Positions 17,928-26,417 of a stretch of DNA of 64,000 bases are shown here, piece by piece. Origin of the DNA: Betaproteobacteria bacterium Ga0077532 (lineage in GTDB: Bacteria; Pseudomonadota; Gammaproteobacteria; Burkholderiales; Ga0077523); the NCBI GenBank assembly GCA_001464895.1, contig LNEE01000017.1:124001-188000 (forward strand), written 5' to 3'. Within the stretch, counting starts at the first letter, position 1; each line of letters opens with the position of its first letter. The notes under the pieces were generated by a model that did no database searches, was not told the DNA's origin, and saw nothing but the letters and a program-made list of their open reading frames with translations. A program made the position numbers and the translations under genes.

Positions 17928-18425
17928 TCAGAGCAGAACGGGGGCGTCGGGAAGCTCGTTGCGGCCCGTGCCCGTGGGCGGGAAGTGCGTGGCGATCAAC
18001 GCCCCGACGGCACGGATTCCGGTGACCGCGCCCTCCTCGAAGCGCCCGTCGTGAAAGCACGCCTCCATGGCCCTGCAGACGGCTTCCCACGCTTCCGCAC
18101 CGGCACGGGCGTGGATGCCTCGGTCCGCGACGATCTCCACATCCCGATCGGCAAGCAGCAGGTAGATCAGGACACCGTTGTTGTGTTCGGTGTCCCAGAC
18201 CCGCAGATCGGAGAACACCTGCAGCGCGCGGTCCTGCCCCATGACGCCGGCCAGGAGATCGCCGGTGGGCAGATCTGCCTCCACCGCGAAGCGGATCTGC
18301 CCGGCGTGGGTGCGCTCCACCTCGCCGATGACGGTCTCGATCCGGGCCAGAGTCGCCGCGGGAAACGCGCGGGAGACGGTGGAGCCACCGGTACGCCAAT
18401 GCCTGAGGAGTCGGGAGAGATCCAT
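17928..18425 (-). CDS. TPM-domain protein (third gene of LemA/YgcG operon)
   Basis: Protein of 165 aa with one TPM (TLP18.3/Psb32/MOLO-1) domain; the HAGQIRFAVEADL and DTEHNNGVLIYLLLADRDVEIVADRG segments are typical. It has no signal peptide, and an N-terminal region of about 20 residues (starts MDLSRLLRHW) may contact the membrane. Its ATG lies one base after the stop of the YgcG-like gene, so it is co-translated with it. The function of this trio is not established; it is often linked to envelope stress. Confidence 0.88.
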   Translation of the reverse strand: MDLSRLLRHWRTGGSTVSRAFPAATLARIETVIGEVERTHAGQIRFAVEADLPTGDLLAGVMGQDRALQVFSDLRVWDTEHNNGVLIYLLLADRDVEIVADRGIHARAGAEAWEAVCRAMEACFHDGRFEEGAVTGIRAVGALIATHFPPTGTGRNELPDAPVLL

Positions 18426-18426
18426 C

Positions 18427-19308
18427 TCACCACCGCCCCGACGCGCCGCCACCACCGAATCCGCCGCCACCGCCACCGAATCCGCCACCTCTGCCGCCCG
18501 ACCATCCGCCGGAACCGCCGGACCAGCCACCGCGGCCGCCGTGCATTCCCCGCATCGCGGAACTCCCCCCGGCAAGCGTGAAGACGAAGGCGATGACCGC
18601 CACGATGGCGCCGACCGTGATCGCGCTGGCGATGAACCATCCGAGCACGCCTGCCCCGGCACCCACCGCCAGTGCAGCAGGCACCCGACCGATGAGCGAC
18701 CGCAGTATTCCGCCGACGACGACCACCAGGATGAAGCCCACCACGAAATAGCCTTCGAGGTTCTGCAGCATGCCGGGCTCGGCGCTGCCCCGGGCGCGCG
18801 GCGCGACGGCAGGCAGGGGTTCGCCATCGATGATTCCGACGATGGCGTCGAGCCCGGCGGTGACGCCGCCCGCGAAGTCGTCCTCCTTGAACCGGGGGAC
18901 GATCACGTCGCTCACGATGCGCTTGGCGATGGCATCGTTCAGCGCACCTTCGAGGCCGTAACCCACTTCGATGCGCAGCGCGCGATCCTGCTTCGCGACC
19001 ACCAGCAGGGCTCCGTCGTCCACGCCCTTGCGACCGATCTTCCAGGCCTCGGCGACCCGCAGCGCGTACTGCTCGACGGTCTCGGGCGCTGTGGTCGGCA
19101 CCAGCAGCACGGCCACCTGGCTGCCCTTGCGTCGTTCGAGATCGGCCGCCTTGGCGTCGAGCGCCGCCACGACCTCCGGCGACAGCGTCGCGGTGAGATC
19201 GGTCACCCGCGCCACGGGCGGGATCGCGACTTCGGCATGCCCCACACCCGCGAGGGCGAGGAACAGACCTGCGATCCAGCCGGTGAGCGCGCGGCGCATG
19301 CCCGTCAC
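18427..19308 (-). CDS. YgcG-family TPM-domain membrane protein
   Basis: Exported protein of 293 aa. A signal peptide (residues about 1-25, ending GHA) is followed by a periplasmic TPM domain (about 35-165, with RIEVGYGLEGALNDA), two or three membrane spans (about 188-250) and a Gly/Ser/Trp-rich tail that ends in FGGGGASGRW. This layout is standard for YgcG-like proteins next to LemA. ATG 19308 overlaps the LemA stop; an internal ATG three codons later is also possible. Confidence 0.92.
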   Translation of the reverse strand: MTGMRRALTGWIAGLFLALAGVGHAEVAIPPVARVTDLTATLSPEVVAALDAKAADLERRKGSQVAVLLVPTTAPETVEQYALRVAEAWKIGRKGVDDGALLVVAKQDRALRIEVGYGLEGALNDAIAKRIVSDVIVPRFKEDDFAGGVTAGLDAIVGIIDGEPLPAVAPRARGSAEPGMLQNLEGYFVVGFILVVVVGGILRSLIGRVPAALAVGAGAGVLGWFIASAITVGAIVAVIAFVFTLAGGSSAMRGMHGGRGGWSGGSGGWSGGRGGGFGGGGGGFGGGGASGRW

Positions 19309-19916
19309 TTCGCGGGAGCTGGTTGGGTGGAGAAGTCGACCACCGGGGGCTTCGCGATCGCGGCTTCGTTCTCGACGGTGAAGCTCGCCTTCTCCTTGTA
19401 GCCGAAGACCATCGCCGTGAGGTTGCCCGGGAACTGGCGGATCGACACGTTGTAGGCCTGCACCGATTGGATGTACCGGTTGCGGGCCACCGTGATGCGG
19501 TTCTCGGTGCCCTCCAGCTGGGCCTGGAGATCGCGGAAGTTCGCGTCCGACTTGAGCTGCGGATAGTTCTCGGAGATCACCAGGAGCCGCGACAGGGCCG
19601 AGGTCATCTCACCCTGCGCCTGGATGAACTTCTGCATGCCCGCCGAATCGTTCACGAGTTCCGGCGTCGCCTGGATGCTGCCCACCCTGGAGCGCGCCTC
19701 GGTCACCCCGAGGAAGACGTCCTTCTCCTGCTGCGCGAATCCCTTCACGGCGGCCACCAGGTTCGGAACGAGGTCGGCCCGACGCTGATACTGGTTGAGG
19801 ACTTCGGCCCAGGACGCCTTCACCTGCTCGTCCTGCGCCTGCATGGTGTTGTAGCCACAGCCGGACAGCAGCAGCGAGAACGCCGCCATCGCGATCCAGC
19901 CCAGTCGCTTCCACAT
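19305..19916 (-). CDS. lemA: LemA-family lipoprotein
   Basis: Membrane-anchored protein of 203 aa. The lipobox LLLSGC puts the acylated Cys at position 20. The rest is helical with the LemA core QYQRRADLVPNLVAAVKGFA and ENRITVARNRYIQSVQAYN. LemA and TPM proteins are commonly encoded together, and here they overlap by ATGA. The exact role is unknown. It is the first gene of a three-gene operon. Confidence 0.95.
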   Translation of the reverse strand: MWKRLGWIAMAAFSLLLSGCGYNTMQAQDEQVKASWAEVLNQYQRRADLVPNLVAAVKGFAQQEKDVFLGVTEARSRVGSIQATPELVNDSAGMQKFIQAQGEMTSALSRLLVISENYPQLKSDANFRDLQAQLEGTENRITVARNRYIQSVQAYNVSIRQFPGNLTAMVFGYKEKASFTVENEAAIAKPPVVDFSTQPAPAK

Positions 19917-19981
19917 GAATGCTCACTCCTGTTGAGGCGCCTCCGCGACGCCTGTTGGGTATGGGGGCGTCCCCCGGGAAA

Positions 19982-20761
19982 TCAAGGCGCTCCTGCCGTC
20001 GCCTCGCTGCTACGCGACGCCGTGAGCGCCTGCATGGTGTCCATTGCGAAGCAGAGATCCTCCCAGGCCTTCGCCTTGTCGGGCAGGTTCCGCAGGAGGT
20101 ACGCCGGGTGGTAGGTCACCACGAGCGGAACGCCCCGATAGTCGTGGACGCGTCCCCGCAGCGAACCCACCGGCACGTCGCGGCCGAGCAGGTTCGTGGC
20201 AGCGATCTTGCCGAGGGCCACGATCAGCGTCGGCCCGACGAGTTCGATTTGCCTGCGCAGGAAGGCGCTGCAGGCCTGCGCCTCGGCGGCTTCCGGATTG
20301 CGGTTGCCCGGTGGTCGGCACTTCACGATGTTGGCGATGTACACACCGTTGCCGCGCGCGATGCCGATCGACGCCAGCATGTTGTCCAGCAGGCGCCCCG
20401 CCTGGCCTACGAACGGCTCGCCGCGCTGGTCTTCCTCGGCGCCCGGGCCCTCGCCGACGAAAAGCCATCGCGCGGAACGGTCACCGACACCGAATACCGT
20501 ACGCGTACGGGTCGGCGCCAGCGCACAGGCGGTGCACCTCTCGACCTCGGCTTCGAGCGCAGTCCAGTCCATGCGCAGGATCCGCGACGCGCGATCGTCA
20601 GCAGGCCGCTCAGCGGGATCGACGGGCGCCGCCGCCCCGGCGACGGAAACATCAGTCTCCGCTCCGGATGCGCTCGCGCCAGCGGGCTTGCCCGACGCCG
20701 TGCGCGACACCCAGCGCGGACCGAGTCCGAGGACATCCATCACTTCGCTGCGCGTTCTCAC
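19982..20761 (-). CDS. Uracil-DNA glycosylase, family 4/5 iron-sulfur type
   Basis: DNA repair enzyme of about 259 aa that removes uracil. Cys pairs CTACAL and the later C of NIVKCRPP with another Cys about 17 residues on fit the 4Fe-4S ligands. Motif A is GEGPGAEED and motif B is HPAYLLR. The GTG at 20761 overlaps the rimI stop (GTGA) and is preferred; ATG 20740 is the alternative. The first 70 residues are Ala-rich and variable. It is the last gene of the tsaB-rimI-UDG operon. Confidence 0.93.
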   Translation of the reverse strand: MRTRSEVMDVLGLGPRWVSRTASGKPAGASASGAETDVSVAGAAAPVDPAERPADDRASRILRMDWTALEAEVERCTACALAPTRTRTVFGVGDRSARWLFVGEGPGAEEDQRGEPFVGQAGRLLDNMLASIGIARGNGVYIANIVKCRPPGNRNPEAAEAQACSAFLRRQIELVGPTLIVALGKIAATNLLGRDVPVGSLRGRVHDYRGVPLVVTYHPAYLLRNLPDKAKAWEDLCFAMDTMQALTASRSSEATAGAP

Positions 20762-21213
20762 AGGTCCTTTCCCATCAGGATGGCATCCTCGCGGCCGTTG
20801 GCGGCCGGATAGTAGTTGCGACGCACGGCCACCTCGCGATAGCCGGCACCAGCGTAGAGGGAACGGGCTGGCGCATTCGAGACGCGCACTTCCAGGAACA
20901 TGATCCGGGCCCGGAACTCCCGCGCGCGCGCCTCGAGGAACGCGAGGAGCAGTCGCCCGAACCCCTGGCGCTGCAGGGGCAGCGCCACGCTCAGATTGAG
21001 CAGGTGCGCCTCGTCGACGCCCATCATCAGCACGCCATAGGCGCAAAGGGCATCGCCGCGCTCGACCACCCAGCAGGTGTGTCCGGCGGTGAGCGAATCG
21101 CGGAAGTTCCCCTGGGTCCACGGGTGACTGTAGACCTCCGCCTCGATGGTCGCCACCGCGGCGAGATCCCGCTCCCGCATCGGGCGATAGCGGAGGTCGG
21201 CGGCAATGCTCAT
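20758..21213 (-). CDS. rimI: Ribosomal-protein S18 alanine N-acetyltransferase
   Basis: GNAT acetyltransferase of 151 aa. The acetyl-CoA loop is in VALPLQRQGFGRLLL, preceded by EAHLLNLSV, and the C-terminal NAPARSLYAGAGYREVAVRRNYY is typical of RimI. The E. coli enzyme acetylates the N-terminal Ala of S18. The start ATG 21213 overlaps the tsaB stop (ATGA), and tsaB-rimI adjacency is very common. Confidence 0.95.
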   Translation of the reverse strand: MSIAADLRYRPMRERDLAAVATIEAEVYSHPWTQGNFRDSLTAGHTCWVVERGDALCAYGVLMMGVDEAHLLNLSVALPLQRQGFGRLLLAFLEARAREFRARIMFLEVRVSNAPARSLYAGAGYREVAVRRNYYPAANGREDAILMGKDL

Positions 21214-21881
21214 CGCTCGTCGACCCGCAGTGCCACCTTGTCGCGCACGTAGACGGGCAGGAGCGTCTCGGGCCCGGCCGTGAAGCCGCCGGGATGACGG
21301 GCGGCCGAGAGCGCTGCCACGTGCCTGGCCTCGGTGATCGCTGCCGCGTCGATGCGTGTCAACGCGCCGGGCCATCGCACGTCGAGCCCTTCGGCGTAGC
21401 GCGCGAAGGCGTTGCCGCCGCCGACGACATCGCCGACCGGGAGGTCGGGCAACGCAGAAGGAGGCGCGACGACAGGTCCGATGGAGGTGACGAGCAGCCC
21501 GTGTTCGCGGCGGCAGGCGGCGAAGTAGATCTCGCCCATGCGTGCGTCCACGCAAGCCACCGCGATCGGCGCATCGAGCCCCCAGGCCAGCGCCTCGAGC
21601 GTGCTCACGCTGGCGACGGGAAGCCCGGCACCGAAAGCAAGGCCCTGGGCGGCCGACACCGCGATCCGCAGGCCGGTGAAGGATCCGGGGCCGACTGCCA
21701 CGGCAACACCATCCAGGGCGCCGAGCGCGAGTCCGGCCTCGTCGAGGAGGGATCGCACCATGGGCAGGAGGAGCTGGGAATGGCGCTGGCCGGCGAGCTC
21801 CAGGCGCTGCAGCACTTCACCGTCCACGAGAAGCGCGGCCGAGCAGTGTTCGGAGGAAGTGTCGAGTGCGAGGATCTTCAA
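21210..21881 (-). CDS. tsaB: tRNA threonylcarbamoyladenosine biosynthesis protein TsaB
   Basis: Scaffold partner of TsaD in t6A tRNA modification, 223 aa (E. coli 231). The ASKHA-type N terminus LKILALDTSSEHCSAAL and the TsaB signature VAVGPGSFTGLRIAVSAAQG are clear. I chose the TTG at 21881 because the family begins at this point; the nearest ATG lies 32 codons upstream in unrelated sequence. It starts the tsaB-rimI-UDG operon. Confidence 0.94.
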   Translation of the reverse strand: MKILALDTSSEHCSAALLVDGEVLQRLELAGQRHSQLLLPMVRSLLDEAGLALGALDGVAVAVGPGSFTGLRIAVSAAQGLAFGAGLPVASVSTLEALAWGLDAPIAVACVDARMGEIYFAACRREHGLLVTSIGPVVAPPSALPDLPVGDVVGGGNAFARYAEGLDVRWPGALTRIDAAAITEARHVAALSAARHPGGFTAGPETLLPVYVRDKVALRVDER

Positions 21882-22023
21882 GGGGCTTCGAGGAAAGATG
21901 GCTCCGGGGAGACCCGGCGTGAGGCTGGAGGCAGGAGAAGCCGCGGGCTGGCGCTGGGAGGATCCGCCCACGGACACAAGTCAGCTTCGATTTTAGCGAA
22001 GGCAGTCGGTCGATCGTCGTTTG

Positions 22024-22029
22024 TATAAT
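22024..22029 (+). promoter_or_regulatory. Consensus -10 hexamer (TATAAT)
   Basis: A perfect TATAAT lies 112 bases before the receptor gene at 22141. The matching -35 region is poor (no TTGACA-like hexamer at 16-18 bases), so it would be a weak or activator-dependent sigma-70 promoter. Confidence 0.45.
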
Positions 22030-22048
22030 CGTTGATTCTCTCAGGGCC

Positions 22049-22093
22049 GAGGTGCCCGAGGTACCCGAGGTACCCGAGGTACCTTGGTTACCT
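22049..22093 (+). repeat. Tandem 9-base repeat (GAGGTACCC), about five units
   Basis: Units read GAGGTGCCC, GAGGTACCC, GAGGTACCC, GAGGTACCT and a degenerate TGGTTACCT. The array lies between the putative -10 element and the receptor gene, inside the expected 5' leader. Each GGTACC is itself a palindrome. Confidence 0.85.
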
Positions 22094-22140
22094 GAGGGAT
22101 CGGCAGCACCCACAAGTCAACAGTTCGAGGAGATTCCCCA

Positions 22141-23430
22141 GTGATCCGCTCCCTTGTCACCGCCACCGTCGGCACGCTGATGGCCGGCATGGTCGGCGCG
22201 CTCGCCGCCGGCAGCGCCATCGCCCAGGAGACCAAGCCCCTGCGCATCGGCGTCATCACGTTCCTCTCGGGCCCTGCTGCCGGACCCTTCGGCGTTCCCG
22301 CCAAGAACGCAGCGGACCTCCTCGTGGAAGCCTTCAACAAGGGCGGCGTGGTACCGGGTTACGAACAGAAGGGGTTCGGCGGACGCCCCGTCGAACTGGT
22401 GTACGTGGACGAGGCCGGTGGTCCGACCAAGGTGGTGACGGAGTACCGCAACCTCGTGAGCCGCCAGAACGTCGACATCGTGATCGGCGTGATCTCGAGC
22501 GGCGACTGCCTCGCCGTCGCCCCGGTGGCCGAGGAGATGAAGAAGCTCACCGTCCTGTTCGACTGCTCGACCAACCGGATCTTCGAGGAGAACACCTACA
22601 AGTACGTGTTCCGTACGACGACGATGGCCACCCAGGAGAACGTTGCAGCAGCCCGCTACGTGGCCGAGCAGTATCCGAATCTGAAGCAGTACTCCGGCAT
22701 CAACCCGAACTACGCCTGGGGCCAGGACGCCTGGTCGGACTTCACCGAGTCGCTCAAGCAGCTGAAGCCGCAGGCCCAGATCGTCACGAACGTCACGCCC
22801 AAACTCGGCGCGGGCCAGTACAACACCGAAATCTCCGCCCTGGCCACCGGCAGCGCCGAGATCATGCAGAACTCCCTCTGGGGTGGCGACCTCGAGGCGT
22901 ACATCCTGCAGGCCGCACCGCGTGGGCTGCTGAAGAAGTCGCCCAACATCATCATCTGCGGCGACACGATCCTCGAACGTCTGGGGAACCAGTTGCCCGA
23001 CGGCACGATGATCGGTGCGCGCGGTCCCAACGGCCCCTTCGCACCGGCGACGAAGCTGAACCAGTGGTTTGGTAAGGCCTACCGCGACCAGTTCAAGATG
23101 ACCGCGGTGTATTCGTCGTATCACATGGCCACGGCCTTCTTCGGCGCGAAGGCGGCGTACGAGAAGGCGATGAAGGCAAAGAAGGCCGCGCCGACCGAGG
23201 AAGAAACGATCGCGGCCTTCGAGTATCTGAAGTTCGAGTCGGTCGCCGGCATCGTCGACATGTCGCTGGGCAAGGGGCATCAGGCGGTCCAGCACGTGCC
23301 CTACGGAACGATCCGCATCGTAGATGGCAAGCCCACCCTCACGAACGTCAAGTACTACTCTCCCGAACAGGTGAGCCCGCCCGACGGCGTGAAAAGCATC
23401 GACTGGATCCGGAGCGGTTTCAAGCGCTGA
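22141..23430 (+). CDS. Orphan branched-chain-type ABC substrate-binding protein
   Basis: Secreted type I binding protein of 429 aa. A Sec signal peptide (residues about 1-29, ending SAIAQ) precedes the mature start at ETKPLRIGV. The Peripla_BP_6 fold is seen in FLSGPAAGPFGVPAKNAADL and in the GINPNYAWGQDAW segment. The start is GTG 22141, behind GAGGAG. No permease or ATPase adjoins it, so it must use a transporter encoded elsewhere. Cargo is unknown. Confidence 0.88.
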   Translation: MIRSLVTATVGTLMAGMVGALAAGSAIAQETKPLRIGVITFLSGPAAGPFGVPAKNAADLLVEAFNKGGVVPGYEQKGFGGRPVELVYVDEAGGPTKVVTEYRNLVSRQNVDIVIGVISSGDCLAVAPVAEEMKKLTVLFDCSTNRIFEENTYKYVFRTTTMATQENVAAARYVAEQYPNLKQYSGINPNYAWGQDAWSDFTESLKQLKPQAQIVTNVTPKLGAGQYNTEISALATGSAEIMQNSLWGGDLEAYILQAAPRGLLKKSPNIIICGDTILERLGNQLPDGTMIGARGPNGPFAPATKLNQWFGKAYRDQFKMTAVYSSYHMATAFFGAKAAYEKAMKAKKAAPTEEETIAAFEYLKFESVAGIVDMSLGKGHQAVQHVPYGTIRIVDGKPTLTNVKYYSPEQVSPPDGVKSIDWIRSGFKR

Positions 23431-23440
23431 GACAGGAAGG

Positions 23441-23462
23441 GTGGCCGATCCGGATCGGCCAC
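23441..23462. promoter_or_regulatory. 22-base perfect palindrome after the orphan receptor gene
   Basis: GTGGCCGATCC and GGATCGGCCAC form a perfect inverted repeat with no loop, ten bases past the stop codon. It could be an RNA hairpin that protects or ends the transcript, or an operator. Confidence 0.45.
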
Positions 23463-23481
23463 GACGTCGTTCGCCGTACGC

Positions 23482-23511
23482 TCACCCCGGCCAGCCGTTC
23501 GGCCGGGGTGA
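23482..23511 (+). terminator. Likely intrinsic terminator
   Basis: TCACCCCGGCC pairs perfectly with GGCCGGGGTGA over an eight-base loop (11-base stem), followed by TGCATTTTGG. It stands between the receptor gene and the nickel/cobalt transporter gene. Confidence 0.6.
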
Positions 23512-23586
23512 TGCATTTTGGTTGTGCGGTCGGGCCTGCGCATTGCATGCTGCTCCATATCCCGATCCCTGGAACCGGAGCCGTCC

Positions 23587-24384
23587 ATGCCGAATGCGGA
23601 GCTGTTCTCGTGGTCCGGCCTTGGGCTGTTGTTCGTTCTCGGCTTGCGTCACGGCTTCGACCCGGACCACATCGCCGTGATAGACGGACTCACGCTGCGC
23701 GCCGAACAGCGACGTCCGGGTCTCGCCCCGTGGATCGGCACCCTCTTTTCCCTGGGTCACGGCGGCCTCGTCACGGTGATCGCTGTGGCGGTGAGTCTGC
23801 TGAGTGACCGACACCTGGCCCCCGAAGCCCTGGAAACCTTCGGTACCTGGGTACCCATCGGTCTGCTGCTGCTCGTGGGCACGTTCAATCTCCGCGCCCT
23901 GCTGGCCCCGGGTGAATTCCAACCGATCGGCGCCCGCAGCCCACTGCTCCCGGAACGGTTGAAGCACTCCAGCCATCCGCTCGCGATCGTGTTGGTGGGT
24001 GTCTTGTTCGGACTGGTGTTCGACACTGCGACGCAGGCCGCGGCGTGGGGCTATGTGGCGACATCCAGCCACGGCCCCGTGCTTGCCCTCGCGATGGGAC
24101 TCAGCTTCACCTCGGGCATGGCGGTGACCGACACGATCGACAGCCGGCTGCTCTCGCGGGTCCTGCGCAGAGCGAAGCGGGACGAAGCCGCAAGGTTCCG
24201 GCGCGTCCTCGGATGGACGATCGTCGCCATGTCCTACGGTGTGGCCGCCTACGGCATAGCCCGCTGGTACCGACCGGCCATCGAACTGCCTGAGGGGGTG
24301 TGGCTCGCCGCCGGCATCACCCTGGTCGCAGCCGTGGGCGCTGCCTATGTTTGGCTCTCGCGCGAATCGCGCCCCGGTACCTGA
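23587..24384 (+). CDS. Nickel/cobalt importer, NiCoT (HoxN/NixA) family
   Basis: Membrane permease of 265 aa. The HX4DH metal signature is complete at residues 22-28 (HGFDPDH), and the other NiCoT motifs are recognisable as LFSLGHGG, GLVFDTATQ and GMAVTDTIDS. These proteins take up Ni2+ or Co2+ with high affinity. It is shorter than classical HoxN (about 350 aa) but keeps the core. The ATG at 23587 starts the family-like sequence. A Fur-family regulator and a metal exporter follow, so it is part of a metal-balance cluster. Confidence 0.88.
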   Translation: MPNAELFSWSGLGLLFVLGLRHGFDPDHIAVIDGLTLRAEQRRPGLAPWIGTLFSLGHGGLVTVIAVAVSLLSDRHLAPEALETFGTWVPIGLLLLVGTFNLRALLAPGEFQPIGARSPLLPERLKHSSHPLAIVLVGVLFGLVFDTATQAAAWGYVATSSHGPVLALAMGLSFTSGMAVTDTIDSRLLSRVLRRAKRDEAARFRRVLGWTIVAMSYGVAAYGIARWYRPAIELPEGVWLAAGITLVAAVGAAYVWLSRESRPGT

Positions 24385-24460
24385 GCACGTCGCACGCTCG
24401 ACGCCCCATCCGCAAGCCCCCGAATGCTGCGATCGTCGCATTTCCTGCACGAAAATGGGC

Positions 24461-24473
24461 GCAATGTGGTTGC
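24461..24473 (+). promoter_or_regulatory. Candidate metal-regulator operator, GCAAT-GTG-GTTGC
   Basis: A near-perfect inverted repeat (one mismatch) 82 bases before the Fur-family gene. A perfect version stands before the exporter gene at 25123-25135. The shared form TGCAACN2CRTTGC, read on the opposite strand here, suggests one regulator binds both. Confidence 0.45.
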
Positions 24474-24554
24474 ATCTCGCCGCCTGCCGGCTGCCCCGTT
24501 GGACACCCTCGGGGCCCCCGTGACAGAATCCCGGGTACTGAATGAGGAATCGCC

Positions 24555-25052
24555 ATGGCAGTCAACTTTCGCGTCACCGCAGAAGACATGATCCGGACGA
24601 CTGGCGAACGGGTGACGAACGCGCGTATCGAGATACTCGCGACGCTGCTGAAAGCCGAGGCCGCCCTGACGCACGGCGAGATCGAGGCACGGCTCTCCCA
24701 GGCCTCGGGGATCGATCGGGTGACGGTGTATCGCGTCCTCGACTGGCTCACTGAGCAGAATCTCGCCCACAAGATTTCGGGTGACGACCGCGTGTGGCGG
24801 TTCAATGTGGCCGGCGCAGCCAGTGCCCACAATCACGCCCACTTCAAATGCAACTGCTGCAACCGCGTGATCTGTCTCGACGATCTCGGTCGCGGCTTCA
24901 CCCCTGAACTCCCGGCCGGCTACACGCCGCAGGAGATCGATCTCACGATCAAGGGGCTCTGCGCCGACTGCTCGCCGACGAACAAGACCCACGACCCCCG
25001 AAAGCACAAGGTCGTCACCGGTCGCCCGCGCCGCGCTGTCGCCCGCAACTGA
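24555..25052 (+). CDS. Fur-family metal-dependent transcriptional regulator
   Basis: Regulator of 165 aa. The winged helix includes RVTNARIEILATLL and the recognition segment GIDRVTVYRVLDWLTEQNL. The dimerisation part has the metal-rich run HNHAHFKCNCCNRVIC and a second Cys pair near LCADCSP. The basic tail (about 25 residues after the last Cys) is unusual for Fur. It lies between a NiCoT importer and a DmeF-type exporter, so sensing of Ni, Co or Zn is more likely than iron; the metal cannot be fixed from sequence. Confidence 0.88.
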   Translation: MAVNFRVTAEDMIRTTGERVTNARIEILATLLKAEAALTHGEIEARLSQASGIDRVTVYRVLDWLTEQNLAHKISGDDRVWRFNVAGAASAHNHAHFKCNCCNRVICLDDLGRGFTPELPAGYTPQEIDLTIKGLCADCSPTNKTHDPRKHKVVTGRPRRAVARN

Positions 25053-25122
25053 CTCCCCCCGGCTGACCAGCACCCTTGCGGGCGGGGTGTTGCTGCACCG
25101 CGCCATCCTTCCGTGCCATACT

Positions 25123-25135
25123 GCAACTGCGTTGC
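25123..25135 (+). promoter_or_regulatory. Candidate metal-regulator operator, GCAAC-TGC-GTTGC
   Basis: Perfect 5-3-5 inverted repeat 172 bases before the exporter ATG, and related to the site before the Fur-family gene. CATACT just to its left could be a -10 element, which would place the site over a promoter. Confidence 0.45.
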
Positions 25136-25307
25136 CTGCATTGGCTGCGAGCATGTGTATCCAGGCCCCCGCTGCAAAGCGCCGGACTCGACGCCGTGAA
25201 CGCGCCTCGGCGCAGATGCCCATCCTTGACGCTGCTCTCCATCGTTGGCCCGCGGACCCGGGTGTCTAGGCACCAGGCCCGTCGCCCGTCCGAAGACGAC
25301 CGATCCC

Positions 25308-26363
25308 ATGAACCACGACTCCCCGATGCAGTACCAGGCCATCCGCCAACCGCAACCGCTCCAGCAATGGCGCCAGCCGAAGGTTCCGGTCACGGCCGGA
25401 CAGGCTCGGTCGGAGAAGCGCGCCCGGATCGTTCTCTACCTCACTCTCGTGACGATGGTGGTAGAGCTGGCTGCCGGCTACGTCACGGGCTCGCTCGCCC
25501 TCGTGGCCGACGGCTGGCACATGGGGTCGCATGCGGCGGCCCTCGGAATCGCGGCCTTCGCCTATTCATACGCGCGAAAGCACGCGACCAGCGAGCGGTT
25601 CTCGTTCGGCACCGGCAAAGTTGGTGCACTGGCCGGCTACTCCAGCGCGCTGTTGCTCGCCGTGGTGGCGGTGCTGGTGGCCTTCGAATCGGTCGAACGC
25701 CTGCTGTCGCCGGAACCCGTCAATTTCCGTGATGCGCTGATCGTGGCGGTGATCGGTTTCGGGGTGAACATCACCAGCGCCGTGCTCCTCGGCGGACACC
25801 ATCACGGACACGACCACGGGCACGGGCATGATCACGGTCACGCGCACACGGAAGCCTGCAAGGGACACGAGCACGTCCACCACGAGGCCCACGACCACAA
25901 TCTGCGGGCGGCGTACTTCCACGTGGTCGCGGACGCTCTCACGTCGGTTCTCGCGATCGGCGCGCTGGTCGCAGGACTCTGGCTCGACCTCCGCTGGCTC
26001 GACCCGCTCGTCGCCATCGGCGCATCCCTGATCATCGCCTGGTGGGCCTGGGGTCTGATGAAGGCCAGCAGTCACATCCTGCTCGACGCCGACGACAGCA
26101 CCGATCTGAAGAGCGAGATCATGCGGCGCGTCGAGGCCGACGCCGACAACCGCGTCGCCGATCTCCGCCTCTGGCGGCTGGGAGGCGATGCCCGCGCCGC
26201 CATCGTATCGATCGTGACCCACCACCCGCGATCGGCGGACCACTACAAGGCCCTCATCGACGATCTTCCGGGCCTGCACCACGTCACCGTGGAGGTCCAT
26301 CTCTGCAACGACCCGCCCTGCGGCGTGCACGACCTCTCGCCCTCACTGGCGACGCGAGATTAG
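25308..26363 (+). CDS. dmeF: Cation diffusion facilitator, DmeF-type Co/Ni exporter
   Basis: Inner-membrane divalent cation/proton antiporter of 351 aa. About six spans are visible. Metal-site residues occur in ALVADGWHMGSHAAA (span 2) and HVVADALTSV (span 5). Between spans 4 and 5 is a His-rich loop of over 40 residues (HHHGHDHGHGHDHGHAH). The WHMGSHA form is typical of the DmeF branch, which exports Co2+ and Ni2+. ATG 25308 was chosen because the 21 codons before it are not family-like. It pairs with the importer and regulator upstream. Confidence 0.9.
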   Translation: MNHDSPMQYQAIRQPQPLQQWRQPKVPVTAGQARSEKRARIVLYLTLVTMVVELAAGYVTGSLALVADGWHMGSHAAALGIAAFAYSYARKHATSERFSFGTGKVGALAGYSSALLLAVVAVLVAFESVERLLSPEPVNFRDALIVAVIGFGVNITSAVLLGGHHHGHDHGHGHDHGHAHTEACKGHEHVHHEAHDHNLRAAYFHVVADALTSVLAIGALVAGLWLDLRWLDPLVAIGASLIIAWWAWGLMKASSHILLDADDSTDLKSEIMRRVEADADNRVADLRLWRLGGDARAAIVSIVTHHPRSADHYKALIDDLPGLHHVTVEVHLCNDPPCGVHDLSPSLATRD

Positions 26364-26417
26364 AATCCCCGGCTTGTCCCGACCCCGGGACACATACCGA
26401 CAAGTGGGGGAGGAAGC

